Source: Moniliophthora roreri (taxonomy: Eukaryota; Basidiomycota; Agaricomycetes; Agaricales; Marasmiaceae). From it: a DNA stretch of 64,000 nt. This document shows, one piece after another, positions 48,168-58,326 of the stretch. The notes beneath the pieces are model-generated. The model made no database searches, had not been told where the DNA came from, and was given only the letters and a program-made list of their open reading frames with translations. The stretch covers positions 868,001-932,000 of the forward strand of contig LATX02000133.1 of assembly GCA_001466705.2 (NCBI GenBank). The letters are read 5' to 3'. A program made the translations under genes and the position numbers. Numbering within the stretch: the first letter of the stretch is position 1; every line of letters starts with the position of its first letter.

Positions 48168-49378
48168 TCAGTCGAAAAATTTGCCCCCGTTGACCGATAT
48201 CTGTGATGGACAAACACATTAAGATAGAAAAATTGACAATACGGCTTCGCTTACGGTCTGACCTGTTGACATGATTGTTCATGATTCCATACAAGTTTGT
48301 GTAATAGCAGAAAACTCACCAGTAATGAAATGCGCTTCCTCAGATGCCAGATACGAGACAATACTTGCGATGTCCTCGGGTTCACCTGCCTTTCGAAGGG
48401 CACTAGCTTGAATGAACTGCTAGAGGTAAATCAAAGGTTTGCCATTGGATGGTAGAGTGGAGCGTCACCTGCTGTATAACCTCTTGCCCCGCTGAGTCTT
48501 CAGAAAACGCCGATTCTTCGTAGGTATCGGGTCAATGAAGATCGATCTACCTTTTTTTTAAGGTGAGACTCACTACTCATATCAGTACGAATGAAGCCTG
48601 AGAAACCAATTTATCTCAATGTAAAGTTTCTTGTTCGGAGACAAGTGCTCACCAGGAGCATAAGCATTGACGGTTATACCGTACTGTCCTAAGTCGTGTG
48701 CTGCAGCAAAAGAGTATCAGCGAGACAAGACAGCGGGACAACAACTGTACTGCTCACCGACAGATTGCGTCAATCCTCGAATAGCAAATTTTGATGCTGT
48801 ATAAGCTGCAGACATGGCTGTTCCTGTTATTGTTTGCAATCAGCGTCAGTTAGTTAAAAACGCGTCGGCTGTACATACCTTGTTTTCCGTTTAAAGAGCT
48901 AGCCCCGATTATCCGCCCGCCTCGGCCTTGAGCTATCATTTGCTTTGCGGCATGCTTGTAGCAGAGATACGCGCTTCGAGCATTCACCGACATAACCCTG
49001 TCCCAGTCAGCTAGCAAAGAGGTTTCTATAGAGCTAACGGCGGGCAAGATTCCTGCATTCGCTACCATCTGCAAGGAAGATTGACAGACATGATCAAGTG
49101 GATGAAGAGGGAAAACCTACGACGTCTAGACCGCCAAGTTCTGCCACAGTGGATCCAACGATCCGCTCTACGTCCCCTTCTACAGAGACGTCTCCAGGAG
49201 CAATATGGACGCGGCGATGGGTGGTTTGAGTAATTGATTCTGCGAGTTGCTGGAGCTCTGTGGATTTAGAGGCAATATCGTTGATAGCCACATCAAATCC
49301 ATCTCGTGCGAGTCGAATAGCGACGGATTTCCCGATGCCTTGCGCAGCACCTGTGATGAGAGCGACACGGTTGAGCAT
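48168..49378 (-). CDS. short-chain dehydrogenase/reductase SDR3
   Basis: Nine exons including 49378-49121, 49068-48879, an 8-nt exon 48262-48255 and the last exon 48200-48168; the phases add up to 249 aa. Motifs are complete: TGAAQGIG cofactor loop, DV (as in GLDV), NAG, catalytic Asn in SVNARS, Ser in GASSLNGKQG, YTASK, and the C-terminus GQTISVNGGKFFD. The middle exons fuse two exons that are separate in SDR1. A soluble NAD(P)-dependent oxidoreductase, related to acetoin/diol reductases; substrate unknown. With SDR1 it brackets the peptide/UstYa interval. Confidence 0.85.
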
Positions 49379-50669
49379 GAAGGTAAAAGAGTTGGGCTGA
49401 TTTGAGGCTGAGATGATCCAACCCTCCCTCCGTTTTTAAGGTGAAGGTGTGTGATATCATTATTCTATTATGGAAGGTATGCTCAGCCTATATGGATCGA
49501 GAAGCACAGATACGTATACTGAACTTTATCATGCTGTGGTACGCGTGTTCATCCAACCAGTCCCGGCACCTTGGATGTGTATTGATAAGTCTCCGAGTGG
49601 GCGCTGATAACTGGAGGGCAATTGAACAAAATCGTGGTACGCAAGTGCATTACGGAAGGTGGAGGTGCTGGTTCAAGAGCAGGCACACGCTTGTGATCGT
49701 TCACGTGCGTCTTGGTCGGATAAACGCTCGTCACCTTGCTTCATCACCAACAGCTCGTCTCATCTGGTGTTGGACTAGGGGTCATTCGTATGTCACTTTT
49801 CGGTCTTGAGGCAGGTTCAAGTTTGCGATCATATACATGCCGCCAAACCTCCTGAACTTCCAATCGACGGCCGGAGTCTCCGAGCGCGGCGAGACGAATG
49901 TCCAACACTCCTCGAACCAACCATTTAGTCAACCTTGGCAGTCTGGGCTCTGATGCGGAAAAAATGGGGAGGTAGCGCCTTCGGGCTCTTCGGCGTTCTC
50001 CTCTCTCTCAACAGCACGAAAAAGGAGGTCCAGTGATCACATGGGGGAAGTCCCGGAGTCAGAACATCATCCACGACGCGTCCCAGGTCTAGATTTACTC
50101 TCGCTCCTTGGTCATCCTCCTCCCTACGTCGCTGTTTCGTTACGAGGCTCCGTCATGCTACTCTGGTCGTCGACGAGCCGGCTCCCAATCTGAGCGCCCG
50201 GATGACGGCGAATCATCCGAAATGCAGCGCTATGTTCTACTTCACTAAATTTGAGCGTCAAGAGCTCAGAGTAAACGAATTCCAACGCTTTTCCCTAAAC
50301 CAAACCATTCATTTTTTGCATAAAAGACGGTCACAAGTCACAATGTACTCTTTCATCGTCGTTCTGGCTTTCGGGAGTTTTGAGTGAGCTTTATTTTGGT
50401 GGCCCACGCACATCCATACTGACCAATTTCTTCCTAGATGAGACATTCCATTCGGATGTACCCGTGATTCAAACAAAGAGGATCATCCTTCCAAACGATC
50501 GAATAGCTTTGCAGGCACGATCCACGTCGGACTGGCGGTAAAACGATTTCAGCATTGCAACAGCCAACTAATTTCGATCACTTTCTACATGCCTCTTAAG
50601 TGTCACTCGTCCTTGCTTGATTCAATATACCTAATATACCTAACTCTTTAACTCTTTGGCATATCATCC
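49379..50669. other. divergent intergenic region SDR3/glycosidase D
   Basis: About 1.3 kb. A promising mini-ORF at 50343 (MYSFIVVLAFGSF) fails because every splice choice gives a stop within two codons. No gene is supported. Confidence 0.45.
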
Positions 50670-51953
50670 ATGTTTTCTTGGCCCGTCGCCCTCGCCCTCC
50701 TCTCATGCACCAGTAATGTCATCTTTGCCTGGGATCGAGTCTTCCCATTCAACCCGGGCTTCGATATTCGCGCCGTCACGGCCCTCGCTGAATCCCTCCC
50801 ATCTCATTCATGGGAGTTCGGTACAGCCTGCCAAGCTCTTCTAGAGCTGCACAATGCCTCCTTATCGGTCTTCTCTCCATGCCAGTCTCCCGCTGTACCC
50901 GATATCCAGGCGCCTACCCAGACGGTTCATGCACTTCAATATGCAGATCAGAAGATTACCATTGGGACTGGAGCGAATGCATTTGCGGACGGCGACGGAG
51001 CCACGAGCGATTCAGCGAGTCTGGGTGTGTGTGGATTGTTGCTTGGGAAAACGATACAAAAGTACGCGGAGGCTGCCCAGTCACAGTTGGATTACCTTGT
51101 CAACGAAGCGCCGAGATGGAAGAATGGGGCAATATCGCATCGGTCAGAAGAGGCTGAGATATGGTTCGTCTCTTTTGATTTATCATATTACTGTCTTGCC
51201 TTGACCGAGATGTTTTATAGGGCTGATTTCGTATACATGGCACCTCCATTCATTGCGTATTCCGGACTTTTCCATGATCACGCTGCCTTAATTGAGATAG
51301 CGGTCGAGCAGTGCAAGCGGTATCGCGAAGTTCTTCTCTCCACAACTCACCCTCGACTTTGGAAACATATCGTGGGCAACATGCATCCTGATCCTGGCTT
51401 TTGGTCGACTGGAAACGCTTGGGCAGCAGCGGGCATGACGCGAGTCTTGGCTACGGTTCTCCGTGCAACATGTATATCTCCCGCACAGAAGGCTCAGTGG
51501 GTAGACGATCTCACGTTTATGATCAAAGAGATCGTTGATGGAGCGATGCTTTCAGTGGACGATAAGGGGCTTCTGCGAAACTACCTGAACGATACGACGT
51601 GGTTTGGGGAGATTTCCGGGTCGTCGCTCCTTGCCGCTGTGGTGTACCGTATGGCCGTTATTCGACCATTAATATTTGGCCTATCACCATACGTGGAGTG
51701 GGCAGATAGTATCAGGGAGACGCTCGGTGAGGGACATATAACCAGGGAGGGCATAACACAGCCTGCAGTCAATCCTTTAGATTGGGAAGATCGAGAACCG
51801 TTTCTCACTGGGAGCCCGGAGGGTCAGAGCTTTGTGGTTTTGATGTACGCAGCTTGGAGGGATTGCATACTCGAGAACGTGTGTGATTGTGATTGGAATA
51901 GTGTTGGAAAGGATGCAGATGAAATAAAGAGTTGGACTAAACAGTGTTCGTAA
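50670..51953 (+). CDS. six-hairpin glycosidase-like secreted protein, paralogue D
   Basis: Exons 50670-51163 and 51221-51953; 408 aa. The 57-nt phase-2 intron (donor GTTCGT) is a multiple of three with no stop, so an unspliced reading would insert 19 residues; comparison with the four paralogues shows it is an intron. Signal peptide MFSWPVALALLSCTSNVIFA. Motifs: SLPSHSWEFGTA, LWKHIVGN, FWSTGNAWAAAGMTRVL, LLRNYLNDTTWFGEISG, TGSPEGQSFVVLMYAAWRDC. Closest to paralogue A (same WDxVFPFNPGFDIRAVTALAE start). The second motif reads ATSDSASLGV where the others have AVGDPASLGV. Confidence 0.88.
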   Translation: MFSWPVALALLSCTSNVIFAWDRVFPFNPGFDIRAVTALAESLPSHSWEFGTACQALLELHNASLSVFSPCQSPAVPDIQAPTQTVHALQYADQKITIGTGANAFADGDGATSDSASLGVCGLLLGKTIQKYAEAAQSQLDYLVNEAPRWKNGAISHRSEEAEIWFVSFDLSYYCLALTEMFYRADFVYMAPPFIAYSGLFHDHAALIEIAVEQCKRYREVLLSTTHPRLWKHIVGNMHPDPGFWSTGNAWAAAGMTRVLATVLRATCISPAQKAQWVDDLTFMIKEIVDGAMLSVDDKGLLRNYLNDTTWFGEISGSSLLAAVVYRMAVIRPLIFGLSPYVEWADSIRETLGEGHITREGITQPAVNPLDWEDREPFLTGSPEGQSFVVLMYAAWRDCILENVCDCDWNSVGKDADEIKSWTKQCS

Positions 51954-52418
51954 TGATCGTCAGGCTTAGATTTCTTTATCTGCAGAATATTTACTATACA
52001 TTCAGCCAATCGTCCAGAGCATCACGTCTCTCAAAACATTAGCAACGCCGGGCCATGATGGTATCCGACGCATTGTGGTCGCGCTCGTCGAAGAAGGCCC
52101 AAGCCCAAAACTTTGTTCATATTTGAACTTCCTTCCCATTGTTTCCCATGATGCCGAACGCTTCTTTCTTCCCGACCACCACCATCCCCTCAACGCTATG
52201 CCCTCGCCTTTCTCCACTTTGCTTGCTGATATATTCTGAGTCAAGGTCGCTCTTGAATGTCACCTCAAGTCAGTTGGAAGAATGTAAAAGGGCGGGTAGA
52301 AAGAGGGATTTTGAGTATATCTGAGTACCCCGTCATGGTGAGCATCATGATCATACTGTTGCTTACTTTTTATTGACGTGATAATCAACAGGCTCGCAAT
52401 ATCTAGTCACCTCACGCC
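51954..52418. other. intergenic
   Basis: About 0.46 kb downstream of glycosidase D; no feature. Confidence 0.5.
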
Positions 52419-52800
52419 ATGGCGAGCACCGGTACAACTACAAGGAATCCGACTTCGGTTCAGGCAAGTTTCGAAGCGCTCTTGACTCCAATATCATCAC
52501 TGATCCATTCTTACAGATACAGCACTACGGACAGGGACGGGGCAGCCAGGGCAGAAGATGTTGGGATGGTCAGGGCAGAGGGTTTTGGGTGGACAGGGCA
52601 AAGAGTTTACGATGACAGAAGTAGATTACAAGTCCATGTATCTAGGGTATGTCATCGAAACACATCAGATTTTCTTACATCTATTCGATGGTATCTGACG
52701 AAAAGCCGGTAGACTTGCTCAAGCCCAGTGTTGTGCCAGTCCCTACAAATGTCAACGCCCTGCCTATGCTTGTCTCTACGAGCCCTTGCGCACCTGTAGA
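52419..52800 (+). other. possible small gene with a GC-AG intron (unresolved)
   Basis: An ATG at 52419 opens MASTGTTTRNPTSVQ, followed by CAG|GCAAGT, the consensus for a GC-AG donor. Downstream, a protein-like stretch (EFTMTEVDYKSMYLG) and another (PVDLLKPSVVPVPTNVNAL) are in different phases that I could not join without a stop. No domain recognised; it may be a remnant. Confidence 0.25.
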
Positions 52801-53078
52801 CTCTTTGGAAGGTTAGTCCAACTGTCCCAAGCGGGATTGATTGGCCGGGAATATGTTTCATGTCCAGACCTGAGTACATGTTGCCCTTTCGTTAATAAAT
52901 TTGAACACCGCGAAAACGGTATTTATACAGTATATCTGTCCGTGTTCATCAGGCTGATACCATTATGCCCCTGCCTACTATCGCCGATCGTATTTGAAAC
53001 AAAGATCGAGCGACGAAACCGAAGGTCCCGCCCCGCACCATTTCAAATATTGCGAAGCAGGGAGCCATCTTGGGTCGT

Positions 53079-53084
53079 TATAAA
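53079..53084 (+). promoter_or_regulatory. TATA box of glycosidase E
   Basis: TATAAA 84-89 nt upstream of the ATG at 53168 and touching the ATG at 53087. It supports the downstream start codon. Confidence 0.5.
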
Positions 53085-53086
53085 AC

Positions 53087-54527
53087 ATGGGAAATATCAA
53101 GTCCTGGGCCAATTCTACCATCGCTCGTTCACCTCTTTTTCGCAATTCCGGTCCATTGCTGTTCGCCATGCGTTCAGGATTCGTCACTCTTTTATGCACC
53201 ACACTCATATTCGTGTACACCTCCATGGTCACCGCTTCGGTAGACTTCAGATTCTCACTTGGAGTCCTGGATGAAAATCGAAAAGCAGCGTTTCCTTTTT
53301 CACCGGGATTTGACATCAAAAAGGTCGCTTTGCTTGCTGAGAGTCTTCCTTCACATTCATGGGAGTACGGTACAGCGGCAGAAGCTCTACTAGAGCTATA
53401 TAATCCCTCCATCTCCGTTTTCGGCGATAAACCTTTCCCAGTTCCGGTCTATTTCAGGTCCGAAGTCAAATCTTTGGACTATGCCGCGAGCAAAATCGTT
53501 CTGGGCGATTTGCTAGGCACTTCTCCGAACGCACTCTCTGACGGTGCGGGTGCAGTTGGAGACCCTGCATCTCTGGGTGTTAGTGCTGTACTCTTAGGGA
53601 AGACCGAGCCTCAATATGCATTAGGAGCATGGTCGCAGCAGGAGTACATCGTGAACAGGGCACCCAGATGGTTCAATGGTGCAATTTCCCAACGCGCGGA
53701 TGTAGCAGAACTCTGGTGAGTCACATCCTATGTGTCTTTTCGATATGCTCATCAGTTTATTTCTTAACACCAGGTCCGACTGGATGTACATGGCACCTCC
53801 GTTCCTCGCATATTATGCCGTCGATTGTTTAGACGAGGATCTATTAAAGGAGGCCGTTAGACAATGTGGGCTCCAGCGACAAGTACTCCAAGCCAACCTC
53901 TCCGACTCGACGTCATACAAAGGCGTCTGGCATCATATCATTGGGCCCCAAAGTTACGAGCCCGGTCTCTGGTCCACCGGAAACGCCTGGTCTGCAGGTG
54001 GTATGACCCGAGTACTCGCTACGATCATGAAAGCACCTTCCGAGCTCACCAATGGCTGGCTTGACGATGCTGTCAGCACACTCACATTCTACATCAAGGA
54101 GATTCTCGATGGTGCCATTGGCTCTCCCCATGATGACTGCCTCCTTCGTAACTACCTCAACGATACAACAACTGCTCACGGTTTCGGAGAGATTTCCGGT
54201 ACATCGTTATTGGCAGCTGTTGCGTATCGTATGGCCGTCCTTCAGCCATCGACGTTTGGCGAGGAGTACGTCCTTTGGGCCGACAAGGTGATTGAGACAC
54301 TCGCTGGTGACGATGCTTATGGGGACCCTCATGTTACGGCGAACGGCACGGTCACTCCTGCAGTGAATCCTCTTGGTTGGGGTGATACTAAGCCTTGGAC
54401 CGCAGGGAGCCCTGAAGGCCAGAATTTCGTGTTACTCATGTACGTCGCATGGAGAGATTGTATTCAAGCTGGGGTATGTGCTCGGCACGGAGGCTTGGCG
54501 AGATCCTCAGCCAAATTCCGTTTCTGA
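53087..54527 (+). CDS. six-hairpin glycosidase-like secreted protein, paralogue E
   Basis: Exons 53087 (or 53168)-53715 and 53774-54527, phase-2 intron in the conserved Trp codon. The ATG at 53168 opens a standard signal peptide (MRSGFVTLLCTTLIFVY) and gives 433 aa; the ATG at 53087 has a stronger context but lies directly behind a TATAAA at 53079, which favours transcription starting downstream and hence 53168. Motifs: SLPSHSWEYGTA, AVGDPASLGVSAVLLGK, LWSDWMYMAPPFLAYYA (Ser replaces the usual Ala, Trp the Phe), LWSTGNAWSAGGMTRVL, AGSPEGQNFVLLMYVAWRDC. Subgroup with paralogue C. Tail to tail with TF2, gap 109 bp. Confidence 0.86.
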
Positions 54528-54636
54528 TGTTAGCAGAACATCGTGACCATATATTCTTCGACAGTACATGGGTATACTTATTAGGCATGTCCCTAAACAT
54601 CCACTAGTTTACCATAAAATACGAATAGGTTTTACT

Positions 54637-57600
54637 TCACAACGGCCGGCCATCCACAGCACCTGTAAGCAAGTCGTCGACACTTGCCATGAATGAATTC
54701 CAATCCGAGGTCCACGCGTCTTGACTAGGGATCGTTAATGAGAAAAATGGCCCATCTTAGGTTAGTCGGACGCACCTCTGGAGAACATCATTTCCTGGCG
54801 AGTACCACATTGAATCTGGTATAGATATTCCACTTGGTTCCGAGTAGAGACCCCCAGATATCGGATTACTGAGCGCCTGGGGTGTTGCGAACTCCATGCC
54901 AATTGGTAGCCCAGCCGAGTAATTGGTGACAGGTTGAGGATCAATAGGCATAGTGCCAAATGCAGCGGGACCAGATGCGAATGTTTGCGGACCGAATGCA
55001 GACAAGGGGGTTGAGAACATGGTACTATCGTGGGCAATAGGCGCATTGAAGGCTTGGCTTGCAGGATCTGGACCAGAACTATGCACGGATTCGGTATGTG
55101 CCGCCGTTGGTTGTGTCTTTTGTTGTGGTTTGTGGCTTGTACCCTCTCTGTGATAACTGTCATGAAGATCTTGTAAAACCGTCTGAGCATGGGAAACATC
55201 CTGATCCACTTCATCATTGGGACTCCTCGGTCGTTTCAGAGAATTAGATTGCTCTCGTGCCGACCGAGGAAGGGAGCCAATGGCTATGACTGCATTCAGA
55301 ATATCGCTAGTAGAGATTATATCAGAGACAAGCAGTGACGATTAGAAGACTAGACCCGTACGCAACGCGACCTGCTGTTTGGTACCTAAAAGCCAACGTC
55401 AACAGTGCAAGAAGTGGATCCGAGCGTAACTGACCGTGCTTCGTATGGTTTGATCATCTTCATGCATCGATATACGTCGGTCATCTCCTTCTCCGACTCC
55501 AAAGAGGAGTTTGTTGTTTTTCGCCCTCGCCATATCCCGAGAAGAAGAATGAGTGCACAGGAGAAGAGGGGTGCCTAATCACTCCTTTCAGTAAGACGAT
55601 ACCGCTGTCAGAACGAAACGACTGACCACTATGTTTGGGACCATTTCAAGACTCATCATGTGGCCTTCCTTACCTCGCCTCTCCTGGAGTACTTCTAGAA
55701 CGTGAACCGTTGTTCGAGCAGCATTTAAACAGATTGCTAGCGACGGGAATGGAAGAACCGATGTCTGGCCAGGTCGAGGGATGAAAGGTCGGTGGACTTG
55801 TATCTGGGCCCAGTAGTAAGTCGAGTAAAGCACCACTGACTGTTGGAAAAAGATATCATTGTCCTTTGGAGCGTCCCACTTGACTATATGGAGTCAGCTT
55901 GTTGTAATGTTTCACGACGAGAAACAAGCTTACGATGAGATGGTATATTGTCGACAAATCTATTTAACGCTGAATCTAACGACCAAAGTCAGGACAGAAT
56001 TGCTTTGAAGAGGGGATGGTGTGCTTTACCAAGTTCCAAAACCGCTTTCTGCTTCCAGTCAAGTCCTGCAATACCCATTCCCGTCCATAACTCTGATTTC
56101 CTGACCGAATACTGGTACTTTGGTCACAAAACGTGTGCGAAACAGACGATGAGGGCTCACCAGTGTTCGTTGAGCAAAGCCGATAATGTCTATGAGCTTC
56201 AAAAATGTCACAAAGAATGATAAGATCGAGGGCTTTCCCGGAGGCTGCTTGAATGCTTGCTCGGGGTCTTCCGTTTCCCAATATTTTAAAATAAGATATG
56301 CGTTAGACTGCGCAAACCCCAAAGAACGACAGCTTTCGCACCGTCGTCGCACTCTAAGGGCATTTCGACATCAAAGCTGCTCCAAATGTATGAGATTCAT
56401 CACCGTTTCAAACTGAGATAATAAGGGTAACGTACTCGTCGGGAGTAGTAGCACGCGGACGCCCCAGGAATGCACTCATGAACAAATCAATTGATATCAG
56501 GAGCCAGAATGCTCGCTTCCACAGCTCGTCTTCCACTGTCGGCTTTTTATTATGCTTCCGACGATGTACCCCCATCTCCTGTGCAAAGCGTATACCAAGA
56601 CCCACTACTGCCCAGGCAGCCTCTGGTGTCGCGGTAGATTGCAAATAGAATACCGAAAGCTATCATGACATTCAGTTAGCGGATAGATGTAGACAAGAAA
56701 GGCATTCGAAGAACTCACACTACATAGCTGCAAATCATACAGCGTCGGAGGTTCTGCAAAGGATGGGCGAATAAGAGGAATCTGACGGAAATACTTCCAC
56801 CCTAAACTGTGCTCGGAAGTCGTACCCTCGCAGAAATTCCTGGGGTCATTTGACTGCCAGGAAGCAACCGCACATACGGCAAGGACAGTGAAACCAAAAG
56901 AACGATCCCTCAAGTGTAAGCCGTCAGCCACTGATCGTTCGAAAGTCGGACGATGTAAAAGAGGGAAAAAGGGATTGAGGCAAATGAAATATTTCTGGAT
57001 CAGGTCTTGTAATAGATCTTCCTCTGGAAAGACGAGATCCGGAAGACCAGCTTCCACCGGACGTTGCCACTAGAGAAAAGAGTCAGCGTCGGGTGCAACG
57101 AAAAATCAAGTCTGCGACCTACCTCGAATGGTTTCCAATTTTCCGGTCTTTGATATTTAGCAAATACTGCTGCGGTGAATTCCTTATCTCCCAGCACATC
57201 GCGTCTAGCATCCATTGCACTTTGCACGAGCATGAAGTTGCTTTTCGATGAATTTAGAAATTGTACACTCACGGAATGAAGTAGATACGACTTACCTAGA
57301 CTTGCCAAAGTGTCGCTTCGGGTGTGCGACCGACATCATCCGAAGGTCTTCGGCAAGGGAATCTATCGAATCTGCAACCTCTTGATCTCCATACTCGGGT
57401 TCTGGGGTAGTATTCGAGGTGATAGGAGATGTACTATGCTTCGGGCTGTCAAGATCATCCGACGGTTGACCTCGTGCGAGCGATAATTGTCGGTCAAGTG
57501 AGCGTGCATAGTTTGCCAGGTCGACTAGGATTTCCCTGACAATGGCAGGATCTTCAGGAACCACATAGGGTTTCGAGGACGATAGGATCGCATTGACCAA

Positions 57601-58139
57601 GGAACGTGCCGTATCTGACTTTTTGGAAGGACTTTGACATTGTCATACACACTGGCTCTTCGGAATGAAGGGTGCTCACCCTATCTTGGGACCACGTTTC
57701 TGTGATATTTCCATGAACAAATTACGAGCGTTAACGTAGATGATGTATTCGCACCTTCTTCTGCAAATCGTGTGTGCAATCGATTCGCAAAGCCGCGCAA
57801 CTCGAACATTTTCCCCCTGGAGAAGTCGCACTATCGCCTGTCAAACAACAATCAACCGAGAAACCTCACTGCTGTAGTCGGATATGCCTACATCGAACTG
57901 CAACTGTCAATCTAGGTTACGAGGCGATACAGCAAACACTCACTTTTCCTCCTTCAAAGACGGTGTCGTTAGCGCGATTTATCACTGAAAATGGTGGAAT
58001 ACTTGAAGAGTAGAACGCCGTTACCTTCTACATTCATCACAAGCTCCCTGGAAACTAATCAGACGCGAGTTGAAATCAAGTTTTTCGACAAAGATACCTG
58101 AAGGCGTTGTCGTTTAGGCTGGCGTGTATTATCGTTCAT
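54637..58139 (-). CDS. Zn2Cys6 transcription factor with fungal-specific regulator domain (TF2)
   Basis: Early exons: 58139-58098, 58047-58025, 57951-57944 (8 nt), 57897-57892 (6 nt), 57837-57755, 57699-57680, 57631-57296, 57240-57123, 57069-56719, then 56659 onward. The zinc cluster is CDECRRRKIRCDSA..CSSC...C, then KRGPKIG and a linker. The regulator domain has DLIQKYFICLNPFFPLLH, FTVLAVCAVASWQSNDP, ELWKRAFWLLISIDLFMSAFLGRPRA. The C-terminus is DWNSFMASVDDLLTG, stop at 54637. One intron (donor 56341) has lost the AG acceptor used by the TF1 homologue (AA near 56286); a downstream AG would keep the frame with loss of six residues. Probably functional, though this is uncertain. Confidence 0.8.
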
Positions 58140-58326
58140 GGCGGTTGGAGGTGATGTGGATCATCGAAAGACTATTTATGTAAGAGGTAACCTTCTGAGC
58201 GCCCGGCAGAAATGTCGAGTCAACACGCGTCATACCGCCGAGCGTGCGTAATCAAGCACTTGGTTCGGATTCGCTTCCTTTTCTATATTCGGTGTAGCTA
58301 CATACATAGGTATATACGTTGAGAGT

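Noticed and set aside
50343..50540. Mini secreted peptide beginning MYSFIVVLAFGSF
   Set aside because: Both the unspliced and the spliced reading stop within two codons after the hydrophobic stretch, so it lacks a mature part.
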